The notes: generated by a model not told the origin, from the letters alone. Positions 1-8,724 are shown, counted from the stretch's first letter. The stretch is DNA of 64,000 nt from Paraperibacillus esterisolvens (GCF_046237625.1 NZ_CP143545.1:2418001-2482000); one strand, 5' to 3'. Translations and numbers: made by a program.

Positions 1-89
1 AATCCGGCAGTTTGGCTACGGGACAAGAGCGTGGATTTCCTTACAGACCCATCAGAAAACAACAATCTTTTAAAAAAGAGCCTTTCATT

Positions 90-200
90 AAACAAACATA
101 GTTTTCTACCCGCAGTCCATGGAAGGCTAATAATGTTTATGCCTGGCTGCAGGAGGCCTTATGATCCATGCAGGTCTGCCCTTTTCCTCAGAAAAAGCCC
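90..200 (+). repeat. Dispersed intergenic repeat, copy A (internally deleted)
   Basis: Shares its 5' end (AAACAAACATAG, then CGCAGyCCAT) with copy D, and its 3' part (GGCTGCAGGAgGCC, TGATcCATGCAG, then a CCTTTTCC-like block) with copies B-D. The middle part seen in the other copies is missing. The short inverted repeat CTGCA...TGCAG in the 3' part is kept. It sits downstream of fdhD and in antisense orientation to it. Reading frames through it do not correspond between copies, so a protein is unlikely. Confidence 0.7.
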
Positions 201-281
201 CTTCTTCACTGGTGATTGCCAGTCAAATCAAACAATCATTTGCAATGACAAGTGAAGAGGGACGGAGTTCAACTTATCCGC

Positions 282-1076
282 TTAATCAGATGTGATCCTA
301 TGGCTGTGCGTGTATACATTCATGCTGCTGTTTCTGATGAATCCTACGGCCGTAATCCCAAGTTCATCCGCAAGATCCAGCGCCAATTCAGTCGGAGCCG
401 ATTTAGAGAGCACAACCGCACATCCAATTTTTGCGACTTTGAGCAGGATTTCAGAAGATATCCTGCCGCTGAAAATGATAATCTTATCCTGCATGGATAT
501 TTCGTTCCTCAGGCAGTGGCCATAGATTTTATCCAGTGCATTATGTCTTCCAATGTCCTTGCGGTTAAGCAGGAGGCCGTCAATGGTCCCAAGCGCAGCA
601 TTATGTACACCGCCGGTATTTTGGAAAAGGAAAGCTTCCTCCTGCATTTCCTTCATGAGCCTGAAGCAGTCATCCGGGCTTAGTGTTACCTGGGAATTCT
701 GCATCCTTTTTGATGTCAGTGCATCATTGGCAAATACAAATCCCTGTCTGCTCATTCCACAGCAGGACGTAATGTATCTTTTTCCGGAAAGGTCATTATA
801 AAACGGGTTAAGTTTTGATACTTTAATATGCACATATCCTTCCTTTTCCTGCACCCATATATCTTCCACATCCTTAAATCCTTTAATAAGGCCTTCTGAG
901 GTCAGATATCCTATCACCATATCCTCGATATATTCCGGAGTGCATACCATAGTTACCAATTCCTGCCCATTCACCTTGACTGTCACAGTATATTCCGAGA
1001 CGATGGTATCTTCTATTTTACTCGCTATTCCGTTTGCATACTTGATGACCTGTCTCGATACTTCTACTGGTTTCAT
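282..1076 (-). CDS. fdhD: Formate dehydrogenase accessory sulfurtransferase FdhD
   Basis: The 264-residue product matches the FdhD family in length and motifs. The conserved double cysteine (SCCGM, C105-C106) is the site that carries sulfur from a cysteine desulfurase to the molybdenum cofactor of formate dehydrogenase. The motif GRHNALDK near the C-terminus is also typical. The start follows an AGGAGATGG site. It is the third gene of a minus-strand cluster with the dehydrogenase and its DUF1641 partner, which fits its job of sulfurating that enzyme. A terminator-like hairpin lies between it and the DUF1641 gene, so it may be expressed at a lower level or from its own promoter. Confidence 0.95.
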   Translation of the reverse strand: MKPVEVSRQVIKYANGIASKIEDTIVSEYTVTVKVNGQELVTMVCTPEYIEDMVIGYLTSEGLIKGFKDVEDIWVQEKEGYVHIKVSKLNPFYNDLSGKRYITSCCGMSRQGFVFANDALTSKRMQNSQVTLSPDDCFRLMKEMQEEAFLFQNTGGVHNAALGTIDGLLLNRKDIGRHNALDKIYGHCLRNEISMQDKIIIFSGRISSEILLKVAKIGCAVVLSKSAPTELALDLADELGITAVGFIRNSSMNVYTHSHRITSD

Positions 1077-1148
1077 GCCATTCCATCTCCTGCTTTACTG
1101 ATTCTGTAAGATCTTTTCAATGCTAGAAGCTGCATAATTTCATTAATG

Positions 1149-1174
1149 CAAAAAGCATACCGCTTGGGCATGCT
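1149..1174 (-). terminator. Intrinsic terminator between DUF1641 gene and fdhD
   Basis: An 8-bp stem (AGCATGCC/GGTATGCT, one G-U pair) with a 5-nt loop is followed by five T residues on the minus strand. It lies inside the presumed formate dehydrogenase operon and may reduce read-through into fdhD. Confidence 0.65.
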
Positions 1175-1187
1175 GATTGCAACTTCA

Positions 1188-1733
1188 CTATTTTACTTCA
1201 TGATCCGGCTGCTGGTGTTTCAGCTGGTTTTCAGGAAGCTGTGTGTTCCTTTCCAGCCCTTTCGTTTCTTCGCCCATTCCCCTAAGAAATGTAAGAAGAA
1301 GGGTCACCGACCGGTTAATCTCAGGATCCTTAAGCGCCCGCATGATATCAAAGATTCCTGTTTTCTCTTGCGTATCCTTGGCATCTGCCACCCGGGCAAT
1401 CCCAGAATTCACCTTGAGAAGCAGAGGCTCAAGCTGGCTGACATTCAGCGTTCCAAGAACACCGACCATAAGAAGGAGGTTTTTGAGTGTATTGGCCGTT
1501 TCCGGTGTATCAGCCTTTTTCACCAGGATATCCATGACTTTGTCTCCCTGCCCGAAGAGGGCACTGACAAGCGAGAGGACTCCCCTGTCATTCATATGGT
1601 TCAGGGTCTGAAGGACTTCAAGAATGCTATCCTTGCTTTCTATCAGGGCATTCTGCACCTCTTCCAGGTCGTTCTGCCTCTTCTGCTCTTCTGAAATTTC
1701 AATCCGGTGAATGGATTTTATCGCTTTTGCCAT
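1188..1733 (-). CDS. DUF1641 protein, formate dehydrogenase-associated (YrhD/YjgD type)
   Basis: The 181-residue soluble protein belongs to the DUF1641 family (B. subtilis YjgD/YrhD), which is encoded beside YrhE-type formate dehydrogenases. From memory, this pair has been described as a complex passing electrons from formate to the menaquinone pool, with DUF1641 as the partner subunit. That is recalled family knowledge, not something visible here. The start at 1733 is chosen because AAAGGAGTGGG lies just upstream. It overlaps the last 16 bases of the dehydrogenase gene, indicating translational coupling. A longer in-frame start at 1793 would run deeper into the upstream gene and lacks a good ribosome binding site. 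Confidence 0.85.
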   Translation of the reverse strand: MAKAIKSIHRIEISEEQKRQNDLEEVQNALIESKDSILEVLQTLNHMNDRGVLSLVSALFGQGDKVMDILVKKADTPETANTLKNLLLMVGVLGTLNVSQLEPLLLKVNSGIARVADAKDTQEKTGIFDIMRALKDPEINRSVTLLLTFLRGMGEETKGLERNTQLPENQLKHQQPDHEVK

Positions 1734-4684
1734 TTTGCACCCACTCCTTTTTTGACCAGGTCTCCAGGGAAGATATAATCCTTTCGGGCCCATTTCTTCT
1801 GTACCTGGACACCCAGCTGAGGCTGCGGATTCCCATTACGATGATTGACTCTTGGAAGCGGGCTCTTTCCGCCCTGACTCAGTATCTCCATCCTGGCGTT
1901 GATCTCTTTGTAGGCAGGAGTATCGGTGTCCTTATCCGCTTCACTGCTTGTAAGGAGGTTTATTGCTGCATCTCCGGAATCATTCATAGGAAGGTAAACT
2001 TCCTTGCCTTGTACCCGGTCTGTTACCAGACACTCGACTTTGACATTTCCAAATGGCGATGTCAGGCGGACCAAAGTGCCATCTTCAAGGCCCCGCTCTG
2101 CTGCAAGTTCAGGTGAAACCTCCAGGAATACCTTAGGAGTCTTCGATGAAATTCCCTTTGATTTATAAGTCATATTCCCTTCATGGAAATGCTCCAGGAG
2201 TCGTCCATTGTTAACATGGATGTCATATTCTTCTGGGAAAGATAGCGGAATAGACCACTTGACTGGATAAAGATTAGCCTTACCATCCGGGAAATTGAAT
2301 CTTTCAGTATACAATACCGGCGAATCTGTTCCATCCTTGGCGACCGGCCATTGCAGGCTGTCGTATCCCTCGAGCCTGTCATAGCTTACGCCTGCATATA
2401 TGGGCGAAAGGGAAGCAGCTTCGTCCATGATTTCGCTGGGGTGCTGATAATTCCAGCCTGCGCCCAGGCGGTTGGCAACAGCCATTATGATCTGCCAGTC
2501 AGGCTTGGAATCTCCAAGCGGCTCAAAGACTTGATAAAGGCGCTGGATCCGGCGTTCTGTGTTTGTGAAGGTTCCATCCTTCTCAAAGCTCGGTGCTGCC
2601 GGCAAAACTACATCAGCAAATTCTGCTGTCTTAGATAGGAATATATCCTGGACAACGAAGAAATCCAGCTTTTCAAATGCTGCATGAACATGATTCAAAT
2701 TCGAGTCGACAAGCCCCATATCCTCGCCCTTCAGGTACATGGCCTTCAGAGTGCCTTGATGGATTGCCTCTACCATCTGATGGTTGTTCATGCCAATCTT
2801 GGAAGGTACTGATGTCTTCCAAACATTCTCGTATTTCTCCCTGACCTTTGGATCGCTTACAGGTTCATAGCCCGGCAGATTGGCAGGTGCACTGCCAAAG
2901 TCGCTTGCTCCCTGGACATTGTTATGCCCCCTAAGCGGGTAAGCACCGGCACCCGGCTTCGCGTGGTTCCCAGTGACGAGAAGCAGATTGGAGATTGCTG
3001 TACTCGTATCTGAACCGCCGATATGCTGTGTTACACCCATTGCCCACAGGATGCATGTTGACTTGGCTTCATAGATCATGGTTGCAATCTCAATGAGCGT
3101 TTCGCGTGATATGCCTGTCTGATCCTCTGCATAGCCAAGGGTGAAACCTTGCAGGCTCTTAACATACTCATCATAGCCATTCACTTTTTCCCTGATGAAG
3201 TCTTCATCTGCCCAGCCCATATCAATGATATATTTGGTTACTGCAGACAGCCAGATCAGGTCAGAGCCTGGTTTTGGACGGAAGAAAAGGTCAGCCCTTT
3301 CAGCCATTTCATGCTTCCGTATATCCGCGACGATCGTTTTTTGTCCATGAAGCTTCTGTGCCCTCTTGATCCGGGTGGATAAAACCGGATGAGATTCAGA
3401 GGTGTTTGAACCTACCATGATGACCAGGCCGGACATGGCGATATCCTTTATGGATCCTGAATCCCCGCCGTAGCCGACCGTCCTGAGAAGCCCTACTGTT
3501 GCAGGTGTCTGGCAATATCTTGAGCAGTTGTCGACGTTATTAGTTCCTATCACACTTCGCGCAAGCTTCTGCATGAGGTACGACTCTTCATTGGTACATT
3601 TGGATGAGGTTATAAAGGACATGGCGTCCGGGCCGTGGCTGTTTTTTATTTCCGAGAACTTGGATGCAATCAGGGTCAGCGCTTCATCCCATTCCGCTTC
3701 CCTGAAAGTATCCCCTTCTCTGATCAATGGCTTTGTAAGGCGCTCCTCGCTATTGACAAAGCTCCAGCCGAATTTACCTTTGATACATGTTGACACACTG
3801 TTTGCAGGAGCCTTTATCTGCGGTTCGACCTTCAGAATTTCACGATCCTTTGTCCAGACGTCAAAGCTGCACCCGACTCCGCAGTAGGTGCAGACAGTCT
3901 TGGTTTTCTTTATCCGCTCATCGCGCATAGCTGATTCCATATCTGAAATCGCAAGGATCGACCCGTAGCCTGTCTCGACCCCCTTGGTGATCTCAATCAT
4001 CGGCCTTAATGTCTGCTTGGCTATTCCTGTCAGGAAACCAGCCTCCCCGACCATCCCTTTTTCCATCATGGCATTGCAGGGGCAGACAGTTGAGCAATGG
4101 CCGCATGAAACACAGGATGACTCATTGATCGGCACATCATCATCCCAGATGACCCTCGGCCTTTCTCTATCCCAGTCTATGCGCAGAGTCTCAGTGACCT
4201 GGAGGTCCTGGCACGCCTCCACACAGCGGCCGCAAAGGATGCATTGGTCAGGGTCATAGCGGTAGAAAGGGTTTGAATTGTCTTCTTCATATGGTTTTTG
4301 GTCAAAAGGAATGCTTTGGTGGTTTATTTTCATTTCTTTAACGGTATTATGTACCTCACAGCCGCCGTTATTGTAATCACAAACTGTGCAGTAAAGCTCA
4401 TGGTTATACAGAATCTTATCCATAGCCATTGTCTGTGACTGCTTTACTTCAGGAGAAACAGTATCGATTCTGTCTCCTTCTTTTAATTTCGTTGAGCACG
4501 ACCTTACCAGCTCACCGTTAACAGATACAATACAAGTATCACAGGTTTCTATTGCACCCAGTGCAGGATGATAGCAGACATGCGGTATATCTATCGAACT
4601 GTCTGTTAAGAAATCAAGGACCCTTTCGTCCTGCGAAGCAGGAACTTCGACTCCGTTGACTTTTACATGTATGGGGTTTGACAA
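1718..4684 (-). CDS. fdhF: Formate dehydrogenase alpha subunit, YrhE/YjgC type (Mo-bisMGD)
   Basis: The 988-residue iron-sulfur molybdoenzyme has an N-terminal 2Fe-2S domain (C37, C48, C51, C63), then an NuoG-type His-Cys cluster (H95, C99, C102, C109), two 4Fe-4S ferredoxin motifs (C148-C158 and C191-C201), and the Mo-bisMGD domain beginning with a further 4Fe-4S motif (C265, C268, C272, C300). The molybdenum ligand is a plain cysteine, C391, in the motif CSRYCQTP, not selenocysteine. The residue after it is Gln where E. coli FdhF has the catalytic His. That is usual for the YrhE/YjgC branch as I remember it. The predicted reaction is formate oxidation to CO2. The substrate is inferred from family and from the neighbouring fdhD. 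Confidence 0.92.
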   Translation of the reverse strand: MSNPIHVKVNGVEVPASQDERVLDFLTDSSIDIPHVCYHPALGAIETCDTCIVSVNGELVRSCSTKLKEGDRIDTVSPEVKQSQTMAMDKILYNHELYCTVCDYNNGGCEVHNTVKEMKINHQSIPFDQKPYEEDNSNPFYRYDPDQCILCGRCVEACQDLQVTETLRIDWDRERPRVIWDDDVPINESSCVSCGHCSTVCPCNAMMEKGMVGEAGFLTGIAKQTLRPMIEITKGVETGYGSILAISDMESAMRDERIKKTKTVCTYCGVGCSFDVWTKDREILKVEPQIKAPANSVSTCIKGKFGWSFVNSEERLTKPLIREGDTFREAEWDEALTLIASKFSEIKNSHGPDAMSFITSSKCTNEESYLMQKLARSVIGTNNVDNCSRYCQTPATVGLLRTVGYGGDSGSIKDIAMSGLVIMVGSNTSESHPVLSTRIKRAQKLHGQKTIVADIRKHEMAERADLFFRPKPGSDLIWLSAVTKYIIDMGWADEDFIREKVNGYDEYVKSLQGFTLGYAEDQTGISRETLIEIATMIYEAKSTCILWAMGVTQHIGGSDTSTAISNLLLVTGNHAKPGAGAYPLRGHNNVQGASDFGSAPANLPGYEPVSDPKVREKYENVWKTSVPSKIGMNNHQMVEAIHQGTLKAMYLKGEDMGLVDSNLNHVHAAFEKLDFFVVQDIFLSKTAEFADVVLPAAPSFEKDGTFTNTERRIQRLYQVFEPLGDSKPDWQIIMAVANRLGAGWNYQHPSEIMDEAASLSPIYAGVSYDRLEGYDSLQWPVAKDGTDSPVLYTERFNFPDGKANLYPVKWSIPLSFPEEYDIHVNNGRLLEHFHEGNMTYKSKGISSKTPKVFLEVSPELAAERGLEDGTLVRLTSPFGNVKVECLVTDRVQGKEVYLPMNDSGDAAINLLTSSEADKDTDTPAYKEINARMEILSQGGKSPLPRVNHRNGNPQPQLGVQVQKKWARKDYIFPGDLVKKGVGAKWQKR

Positions 4685-4837
4685 GCGTCCTCATCCTTTC
4701 ACCTAATAAAATTTTCTTTCTAACATTTTCCCTACCCTGTCCATAAATCAGTAAAACCTAATTGGAATAGAAACCCTTTGAAAATGGTGAATTTTGCTCA
4801 TAAAAATAGCCGGCCGCATTGCAGCCAGGCAATTTTT

Positions 4838-5134
4838 TTATTCATAAATCCTAAAATTTTTCAGTGAATTAAGGCTGACCTGGGTAATACTATTATCATC
4901 ATATACCAGCTGAACGTGATGATTCGCCTCACGGCCGGAACCAGTGTCCTTTGCTGCCATGATATAGCCGGAGTTCCCCATCTTGTCTGTAAACTTCTTA
5001 CCATTCAAGGACGTCTTCAATACTTCCTCAATATTGAACAGGACCTTGTTAACTTCGCTTAACTGTGCTGTTAGGTGGAAAGCATTATCATGAAGATTTA
5101 TATATCGCCTAATTAAGATATCGTAATTATCCAT
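4838..5134 (-). CDS. Small protein of unknown function
   Basis: The 98-residue product is predicted to be soluble, and I do not recognise the family. The N-terminal half (YINLHDNAFHLTAQLSEVNK and on) looks helical. The C-terminal half, rich in short strand-like segments and ending SLNSLKNFRIYE, looks like a small beta unit. There is no signal peptide or cysteine. TGGAGG lies 9 bases before the ATG, so translation is likely. It lies upstream of, and in the same direction as, the formate dehydrogenase operon, but a 150-base gap separates them and no functional link can be claimed. It is divergent from the gene at 5233. Confidence 0.7.
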   Translation of the reverse strand: MDNYDILIRRYINLHDNAFHLTAQLSEVNKVLFNIEEVLKTSLNGKKFTDKMGNSGYIMAAKDTGSGREANHHVQLVYDDNSITQVSLNSLKNFRIYE

Positions 5135-5232
5135 TCGAATTAACCTCCAGGTATTGAGCTTTTATCCTTTTACCCGAAGTTATTCTTTAAGAAACAGCTG
5201 AGTCTAATATTGCTGATAAAAGGAGCGGTGAA

Positions 5233-5622
5233 ATGGCAGCACGGGAGCATGTGGAATTTGATGAAAGCCTTGAAAGTTATTATATTGCACTAAGTGATAT
5301 TTTCTATTATTATCCGGAAGATACCAGAGGAAGTGATTCAGAAGCGGTAAAAGGAGCTATCGATATTTTATCAGGCCTTATCTTCCATGGAATATCCATA
5401 GAAGGCATCACCATCCGGGAAATGGAACAGCTCAAATATGAAAAAATGTACAAACGCTTTCATCCAGAAATAATGAATGCTATACAAATATGCTCGAAGA
5501 ATGAAGTGGAATTCCTTTATTTTCTTGACATCCTTGACGAACTGTTCGGTGCAGCCATCAAACTTCATGCAGCAATTGAAAAGGTAGCAGATATCGAGAA
5601 GGATTCAGATCATGAAGAATAA
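5233..5622 (+). CDS. Hypothetical protein, acidic and helical
   Basis: The 129-residue acidic protein has no signal peptide or membrane segment. It is aromatic-rich near the N-terminus (SYYIALSDIFYYYPEDT), with an all-alpha looking body and an acidic tail (KDSDHEE). No family recognised. A strong AAAAGGAGCGG site precedes the ATG. It reads in the same direction as the next gene, 67 bases away. The spacing and shared direction would allow co-transcription. Function cannot be inferred. Confidence 0.75.
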   Translation: MAAREHVEFDESLESYYIALSDIFYYYPEDTRGSDSEAVKGAIDILSGLIFHGISIEGITIREMEQLKYEKMYKRFHPEIMNAIQICSKNEVEFLYFLDILDELFGAAIKLHAAIEKVADIEKDSDHEE

Positions 5623-5689
5623 TCTCCAGTTAACAGCTTAAGCGGTTTTCCTGTACAATAAGAACATGTGAAACAAGGAGGTTAGGCGT

Positions 5690-6376
5690 ATGTTTACTAC
5701 AATTGAGCCCAAGGGAAGTTTTACTGATTTTGTAAATGAAGAAGACTATATCCAGAAGATCCGGGACTGGGGCTTGATTTCCTCAGCTGCCAAAACCGCC
5801 AAGCATGAATTTCTTTATAAGCGGGGATCTTCTCATTACATAGTAAAAATTGCAGGGTTTGTGAGTACGGGGGATCACGAGACAGCTGTGGTCTCATTTG
5901 AAAATGAGGTCCTTCATTGTGTACATCCTTCCTATTTGAAAGAAATGCAGAGCGGGTCATTCGGCAGAGAAACCTCCATAAACGCATCAGAAAACGCGGA
6001 AGGCCTTCCAGTCTCCAAGCCATCAGCAAGCAGAAAAGGAAAAGCGGACGCTGGGACTGTTAAGGAGAAAAAAGCAGAAAAGATTGATCTTCCTGCAGAA
6101 AAGGTCCATTTTGAAGCAGCGGTGAAAGAGTTCTCCACTAAATATAATCACTTTAATGAAACCGAGGAAGAAATCCTTATCCTGGAAAACGTCAGAATAT
6201 CAGGAGATGATGCAGTGGATATAGGCGATGCGTGGTGCGGATATAGCAAAACACTGAAAAAGCTGGATCTGAAGGAAGGTTCCAGGCTTGAATTTGACGC
6301 AAAGATAGTCGACAGAAAGCTGAATAAGGAAATACGGTATAAAATCAATAATCCTTCCAAGCTGATCCTCATATGA
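5690..6376 (+). CDS. Hypothetical two-domain protein with charged linker
   Basis: The 228-residue product shows three parts. There is a conserved-looking N-terminal domain (about 1-85). A low-complexity Lys/Ala/Ser/Glu linker follows (about 95-140). The C-terminal domain (about 145-228) has the alternating pattern of a small beta-barrel (ILENVRISGDD, then GSRLEFDAKIVDRKLNKEI). The C-terminal part could be an OB-like fold, but this is only an impression from hydrophobicity. ACAAGGAGG precedes the start. No membrane segment. Probably in one unit with the 5233 gene. Confidence 0.75.
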   Translation: MFTTIEPKGSFTDFVNEEDYIQKIRDWGLISSAAKTAKHEFLYKRGSSHYIVKIAGFVSTGDHETAVVSFENEVLHCVHPSYLKEMQSGSFGRETSINASENAEGLPVSKPSASRKGKADAGTVKEKKAEKIDLPAEKVHFEAAVKEFSTKYNHFNETEEEILILENVRISGDDAVDIGDAWCGYSKTLKKLDLKEGSRLEFDAKIVDRKLNKEIRYKINNPSKLILI

Positions 6377-6492
6377 TTCCACAGGATCCCAAGGCATCAG
6401 GGAACCTGGTGCCTGGTGCCGTGAATTCCCTGACTGCCGCTGGATAAGCTCCTGCTATTTTCCGTATCTTAAATAGCAGGAGGTGAATTCAG

Positions 6493-6690
6493 ATGACTAC
6501 TCATAATAACAACGGCAGAAACGACGAAAATAATGGGTTCATGGGAGTTATCTCCAGCGCTGCCCATACTGTTGCAGATGCGGTCAGGAATATAGCTGGA
6601 GGCCAGGAACATCAATCAGGCACCAATAGTAACGGACAGCAGAACAACCATCAAAACCATCATCACAAAAAAAATAAGCACCGCCATTAA
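6493..6690 (+). CDS. Small Asn/His-rich hypothetical protein
   Basis: The 65-residue peptide has Asn-rich ends, a short central amphipathic helix-like segment (MGVISSAAHTVADAVRNIAG) and a His/Lys-rich tail ending HHKKNKHRH. The start is supported by AGCAGGAGGTG 8 bases upstream. A perfect hairpin follows the stop. Composition resembles small spore-associated or hydrophilic peptides of Bacillus, but no family is recognised. The His cluster could bind metal; that is speculation. Confidence 0.7.
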   Translation: MTTHNNNGRNDENNGFMGVISSAAHTVADAVRNIAGGQEHQSGTNSNGQQNNHQNHHHKKNKHRH

Positions 6691-6697
6691 TGCAAAA

Positions 6698-6727
6698 TGG
6701 ACGCAGGCATCTGGATGTCTGCGTCCA
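6698..6727. terminator. Strong hairpin after the 6493 gene
   Basis: A 13-bp stem (TGGACGCAGGCAT, loop CTGG, one G-U pair) lies directly after the stop codon. The plus-strand T tract is poor, while four T residues follow on the minus strand, so efficiency and direction are uncertain. Confidence 0.5.
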
Positions 6728-6911
6728 TACTCCATTCCTGCTCCTGTTTCATCCTTCTCTGCCGCTGCATCGCTGCTGGCCGCATGTTCCTGATTGCAGC
6801 CAGCAAATCGTCAAGCAGGCTGTCCTCCAAACATTACTCTCCACTGTGCATGTAAATATAAAAAAGTACATAACATAAGGTATGTACCCTTTACAAGAAA
6901 GGTGGGACTGT

Positions 6912-7061
6912 ATGGTAAACCAGGAAGAGCGCATCATTTTTCTCAAAGAGTTGTCCAATCTGCTTGAAGAATATAAAAAATGTGAAAATGGTTCATTACA
7001 GGAAATCATTTGTGATGATATTCTCCTGCTATGCGGGGCACTTTCCGCTCATCTGGAATGA
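6912..7061 (+). CDS. Short hypothetical protein (49 aa)
   Basis: A short open frame begins MVNQEERIIFLKELSN and ends LLLCGALSAHLE. AAGAAAGGTGGG lies about 8 bases before the ATG, and codon choice looks ordinary. The product is acidic and probably a single helical hairpin with two cysteines. It ends 7 bases before the convergently transcribed pssA. No family recognised. It is easily missed because of its size. Confidence 0.6.
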   Translation: MVNQEERIIFLKELSNLLEEYKKCENGSLQEIICDDILLLCGALSAHLE

Positions 7062-7068
7062 CCATATG

Positions 7069-7764
7069 CTAGTCCAGATCCTTCTTGTTCTTTCCTCTTA
7101 CAAATCTATAGGCGACAAAGGCCACATATAATGGAGTTGCCAGATAGATTAAATAGGGAGACTGGCCATATTTCCCCTGATAAAGCAGGTACAGGAGGCA
7201 GCCCAGGAAAAAAGTGATGATTGTACCATATTTAGGCAGGGGCACTTCCTTCAAACTGGGGATCCTAAGTCTGCTAATCATTAAGAAGCACAGTCCGGTA
7301 AAAATCACGGTGGTGACAATATTGGGGATTTTATCACCAAACAGTGTCAGTATAGCAAGAATGCCCCCTGCCGCTGTTATCGGAACACCTACAAAATAAT
7401 GGGCGGAAACTTTTCCAGAACTTATATTGAACCTTGCCAGCCGGTAGGCTCCGAACAAAGGAAAGAGAGCCGCCACTATCAGTCCGAGCAGCTTAAATTG
7501 ATAAAAATATGTATAATACACTAAAAAAGAAGGAGCTACCCCAAACGTCACAATATCAGCCAGGGAGTCCAGTTCCTTTCCCAGGGCACTGTCTGCCTTG
7601 AGCATCCTTGCCAGCCTTCCATCCATACTATCGAGCATCATGCCGATCAAGATCAAAACAGCCGCATTCTTAAATTGTCCATTGGCAGCATAACCTACTG
7701 ATAAAAAGCCGCAAAATAAATTACCCAGAGTAAACATATTTGGAATACTTTTGGTGAACCTCAC
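7069..7764 (-). CDS. pssA: CDP-diacylglycerol--serine O-phosphatidyltransferase
   Basis: The 231-residue integral membrane enzyme makes phosphatidylserine from CDP-diacylglycerol and serine, the first step toward phosphatidylethanolamine. The CDP-alcohol phosphotransferase motif is complete: D48-G49, A52-R53, G62, D66, D70. Several hydrophobic segments follow, with a Lys/Arg-rich C-terminus (RGKNKKDLD). The start codon is GTG, with GGGAGAG rather far upstream; an in-frame stop just before it rules out a longer start. It is longer than the B. subtilis protein. No psd gene is adjacent here. Confidence 0.92.
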   Translation of the reverse strand: MRFTKSIPNMFTLGNLFCGFLSVGYAANGQFKNAAVLILIGMMLDSMDGRLARMLKADSALGKELDSLADIVTFGVAPSFLVYYTYFYQFKLLGLIVAALFPLFGAYRLARFNISSGKVSAHYFVGVPITAAGGILAILTLFGDKIPNIVTTVIFTGLCFLMISRLRIPSLKEVPLPKYGTIITFFLGCLLYLLYQGKYGQSPYLIYLATPLYVAFVAYRFVRGKNKKDLD

Positions 7765-7858
7765 GTGAAGCCATCACTCTCCCACATCTGAATTCGTTTG
7801 AATCTCCTTCCTTAATATATCATAATCCCCATCTTTTACTTAACTTAAAATGACACAG

Positions 7859-8013
7859 AAACCAAACATGAGTTTTCTGTTCTCAGCCCATTCATGAAAA
7901 GGGAGCGGAGTAAGGAAAAAACAGGAAAGTCAGCAGGATAAATAATGTTCATACCGAGCTGCAGGAAGCCAAATAATTCATGCAGCTGCGGACATTTTCC
8001 ACAGAAAGAATAA
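7859..8013 (+). repeat. Dispersed intergenic repeat, copy B
   Basis: It contains the shared blocks CAGCCCATTC, GAGCGGAGTAAGG, GAGCTGCAGGAAGCC, TCATGCAGCTG and a TTTTCCaCAGAAAG-like end. GCTGCA and TGCAGC can pair as a hairpin. The 3' end faces a minus-strand terminator (8034-8076), as in the other copies. Together with flanking sequence it fills most of the gap between pssA and the doubtful gene at 8171. Confidence 0.75.
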
Positions 8014-8033
8014 TTCCAGCCACTCGCAAGCCT

Positions 8034-8076
8034 TATAAAAAAATAAACGGCCAGTCTTTTGAAGGAAGACTGGCCG
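8034..8076 (-). terminator. Intrinsic terminator, minus strand
   Basis: A perfect 11-bp stem (CGGCCAGTCTT/AAGACTGGCCG, 7-nt loop) is followed on the minus strand by TTTATTTTTTT. It implies transcription coming from the right, from the region of the 8171-8377 frame. Confidence 0.8.
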
Positions 8077-8170
8077 CATGAGTAAAAAGAAAACAATTAA
8101 AGCTATTATAATTGTCTTCAGTTTATATTTTAGTAAATTGATAAAATTTGTCACTAGAAATTAAATCCAG

Positions 8171-8377
8171 TTAAACCACTTCCATCCACAAATTAACCCA
8201 GCTTACTATTGGATACCACCCTGGGGTCTTTGCCCATTTTTTTAGAAGATAAAATATTATTAAAAAACCTTCTAAAAGGGAAAATAATATACATAAATGA
8301 ATGGTGTTTTGGAAGAAATGCTTCTTTGATTTTTTCAAGACCATCTTAATGGGGAAATCAGGAAAATAAAGATGCAA
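8171..8377 (-). CDS. Possible small membrane protein or remnant
   Basis: A 68-residue frame has one clear hydrophobic helix (HLCILFSLLEGFLIIFYLL) and an aromatic tail (WAKTPGWYPIVSWVNLWMEVV). It begins with TTG and no convincing ribosome binding site is visible. Reasons to keep it are the membrane-protein-like composition and the good minus-strand terminator about 95 bases after its stop. It may be the C-terminal remnant of a larger membrane protein. Confidence 0.35.
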   Translation of the reverse strand: MHLYFPDFPIKMVLKKSKKHFFQNTIHLCILFSLLEGFLIIFYLLKKWAKTPGWYPIVSWVNLWMEVV

Positions 8378-8589
8378 GGATAGATAAATTTTTTCAGAAA
8401 TCCAGAATAAAAATCATTGGATTGTATAAGCCACCGCACAGCACCCTGGGTCCTTACCGGGCCTTTTTTTGTTGGATAGTGTAAGCGCGGAAATCTTGAC
8501 AAACTGGTTGCATGTCCTCACATTTACTGTCAGGATTCATAAGTTATTACATAAGGATTTCCTTAAAACTCCTTTAGGTGGTGAGATAA

Positions 8590-8724
8590 ATGGGCTGGGG
8601 ATGCTATGGCGGTTACGGCAATTATGGTGCTGGTTACGGCGGTGGTGGATATGGCAGCGGTTTTGCGTTGATCGTGGTTCTATTCATTCTGTTAGTAATC
8701 ATAGGCGCGGTAATCTGTTATTAA
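8590..8724 (+). CDS. YjcZ-type sporulation peptide
   Basis: The 44-residue peptide has a Gly/Tyr-rich N-terminus (MGWGCYGGYGNYGAGYGGGG) followed by the family signature GSGFALIVVLFILLVIIGA, a single membrane helix ending in CY. This is the YjcZ/YhfH-like family of tiny sporulation-associated membrane peptides. TTTAGGTGGTGAG precedes the ATG. It pairs with a second copy 65 bases downstream. Its exact role is unknown; spore-envelope association is inferred from the family. Confidence 0.85.
   Translation: MGWGCYGGYGNYGAGYGGGGYGSGFALIVVLFILLVIIGAVICY

Noticed and set aside
31..255. Open frame of 74 codons at the left edge
   Set aside because: It runs through repeat copy A and has no ribosome binding site. 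The equivalent frame in other copies is broken.
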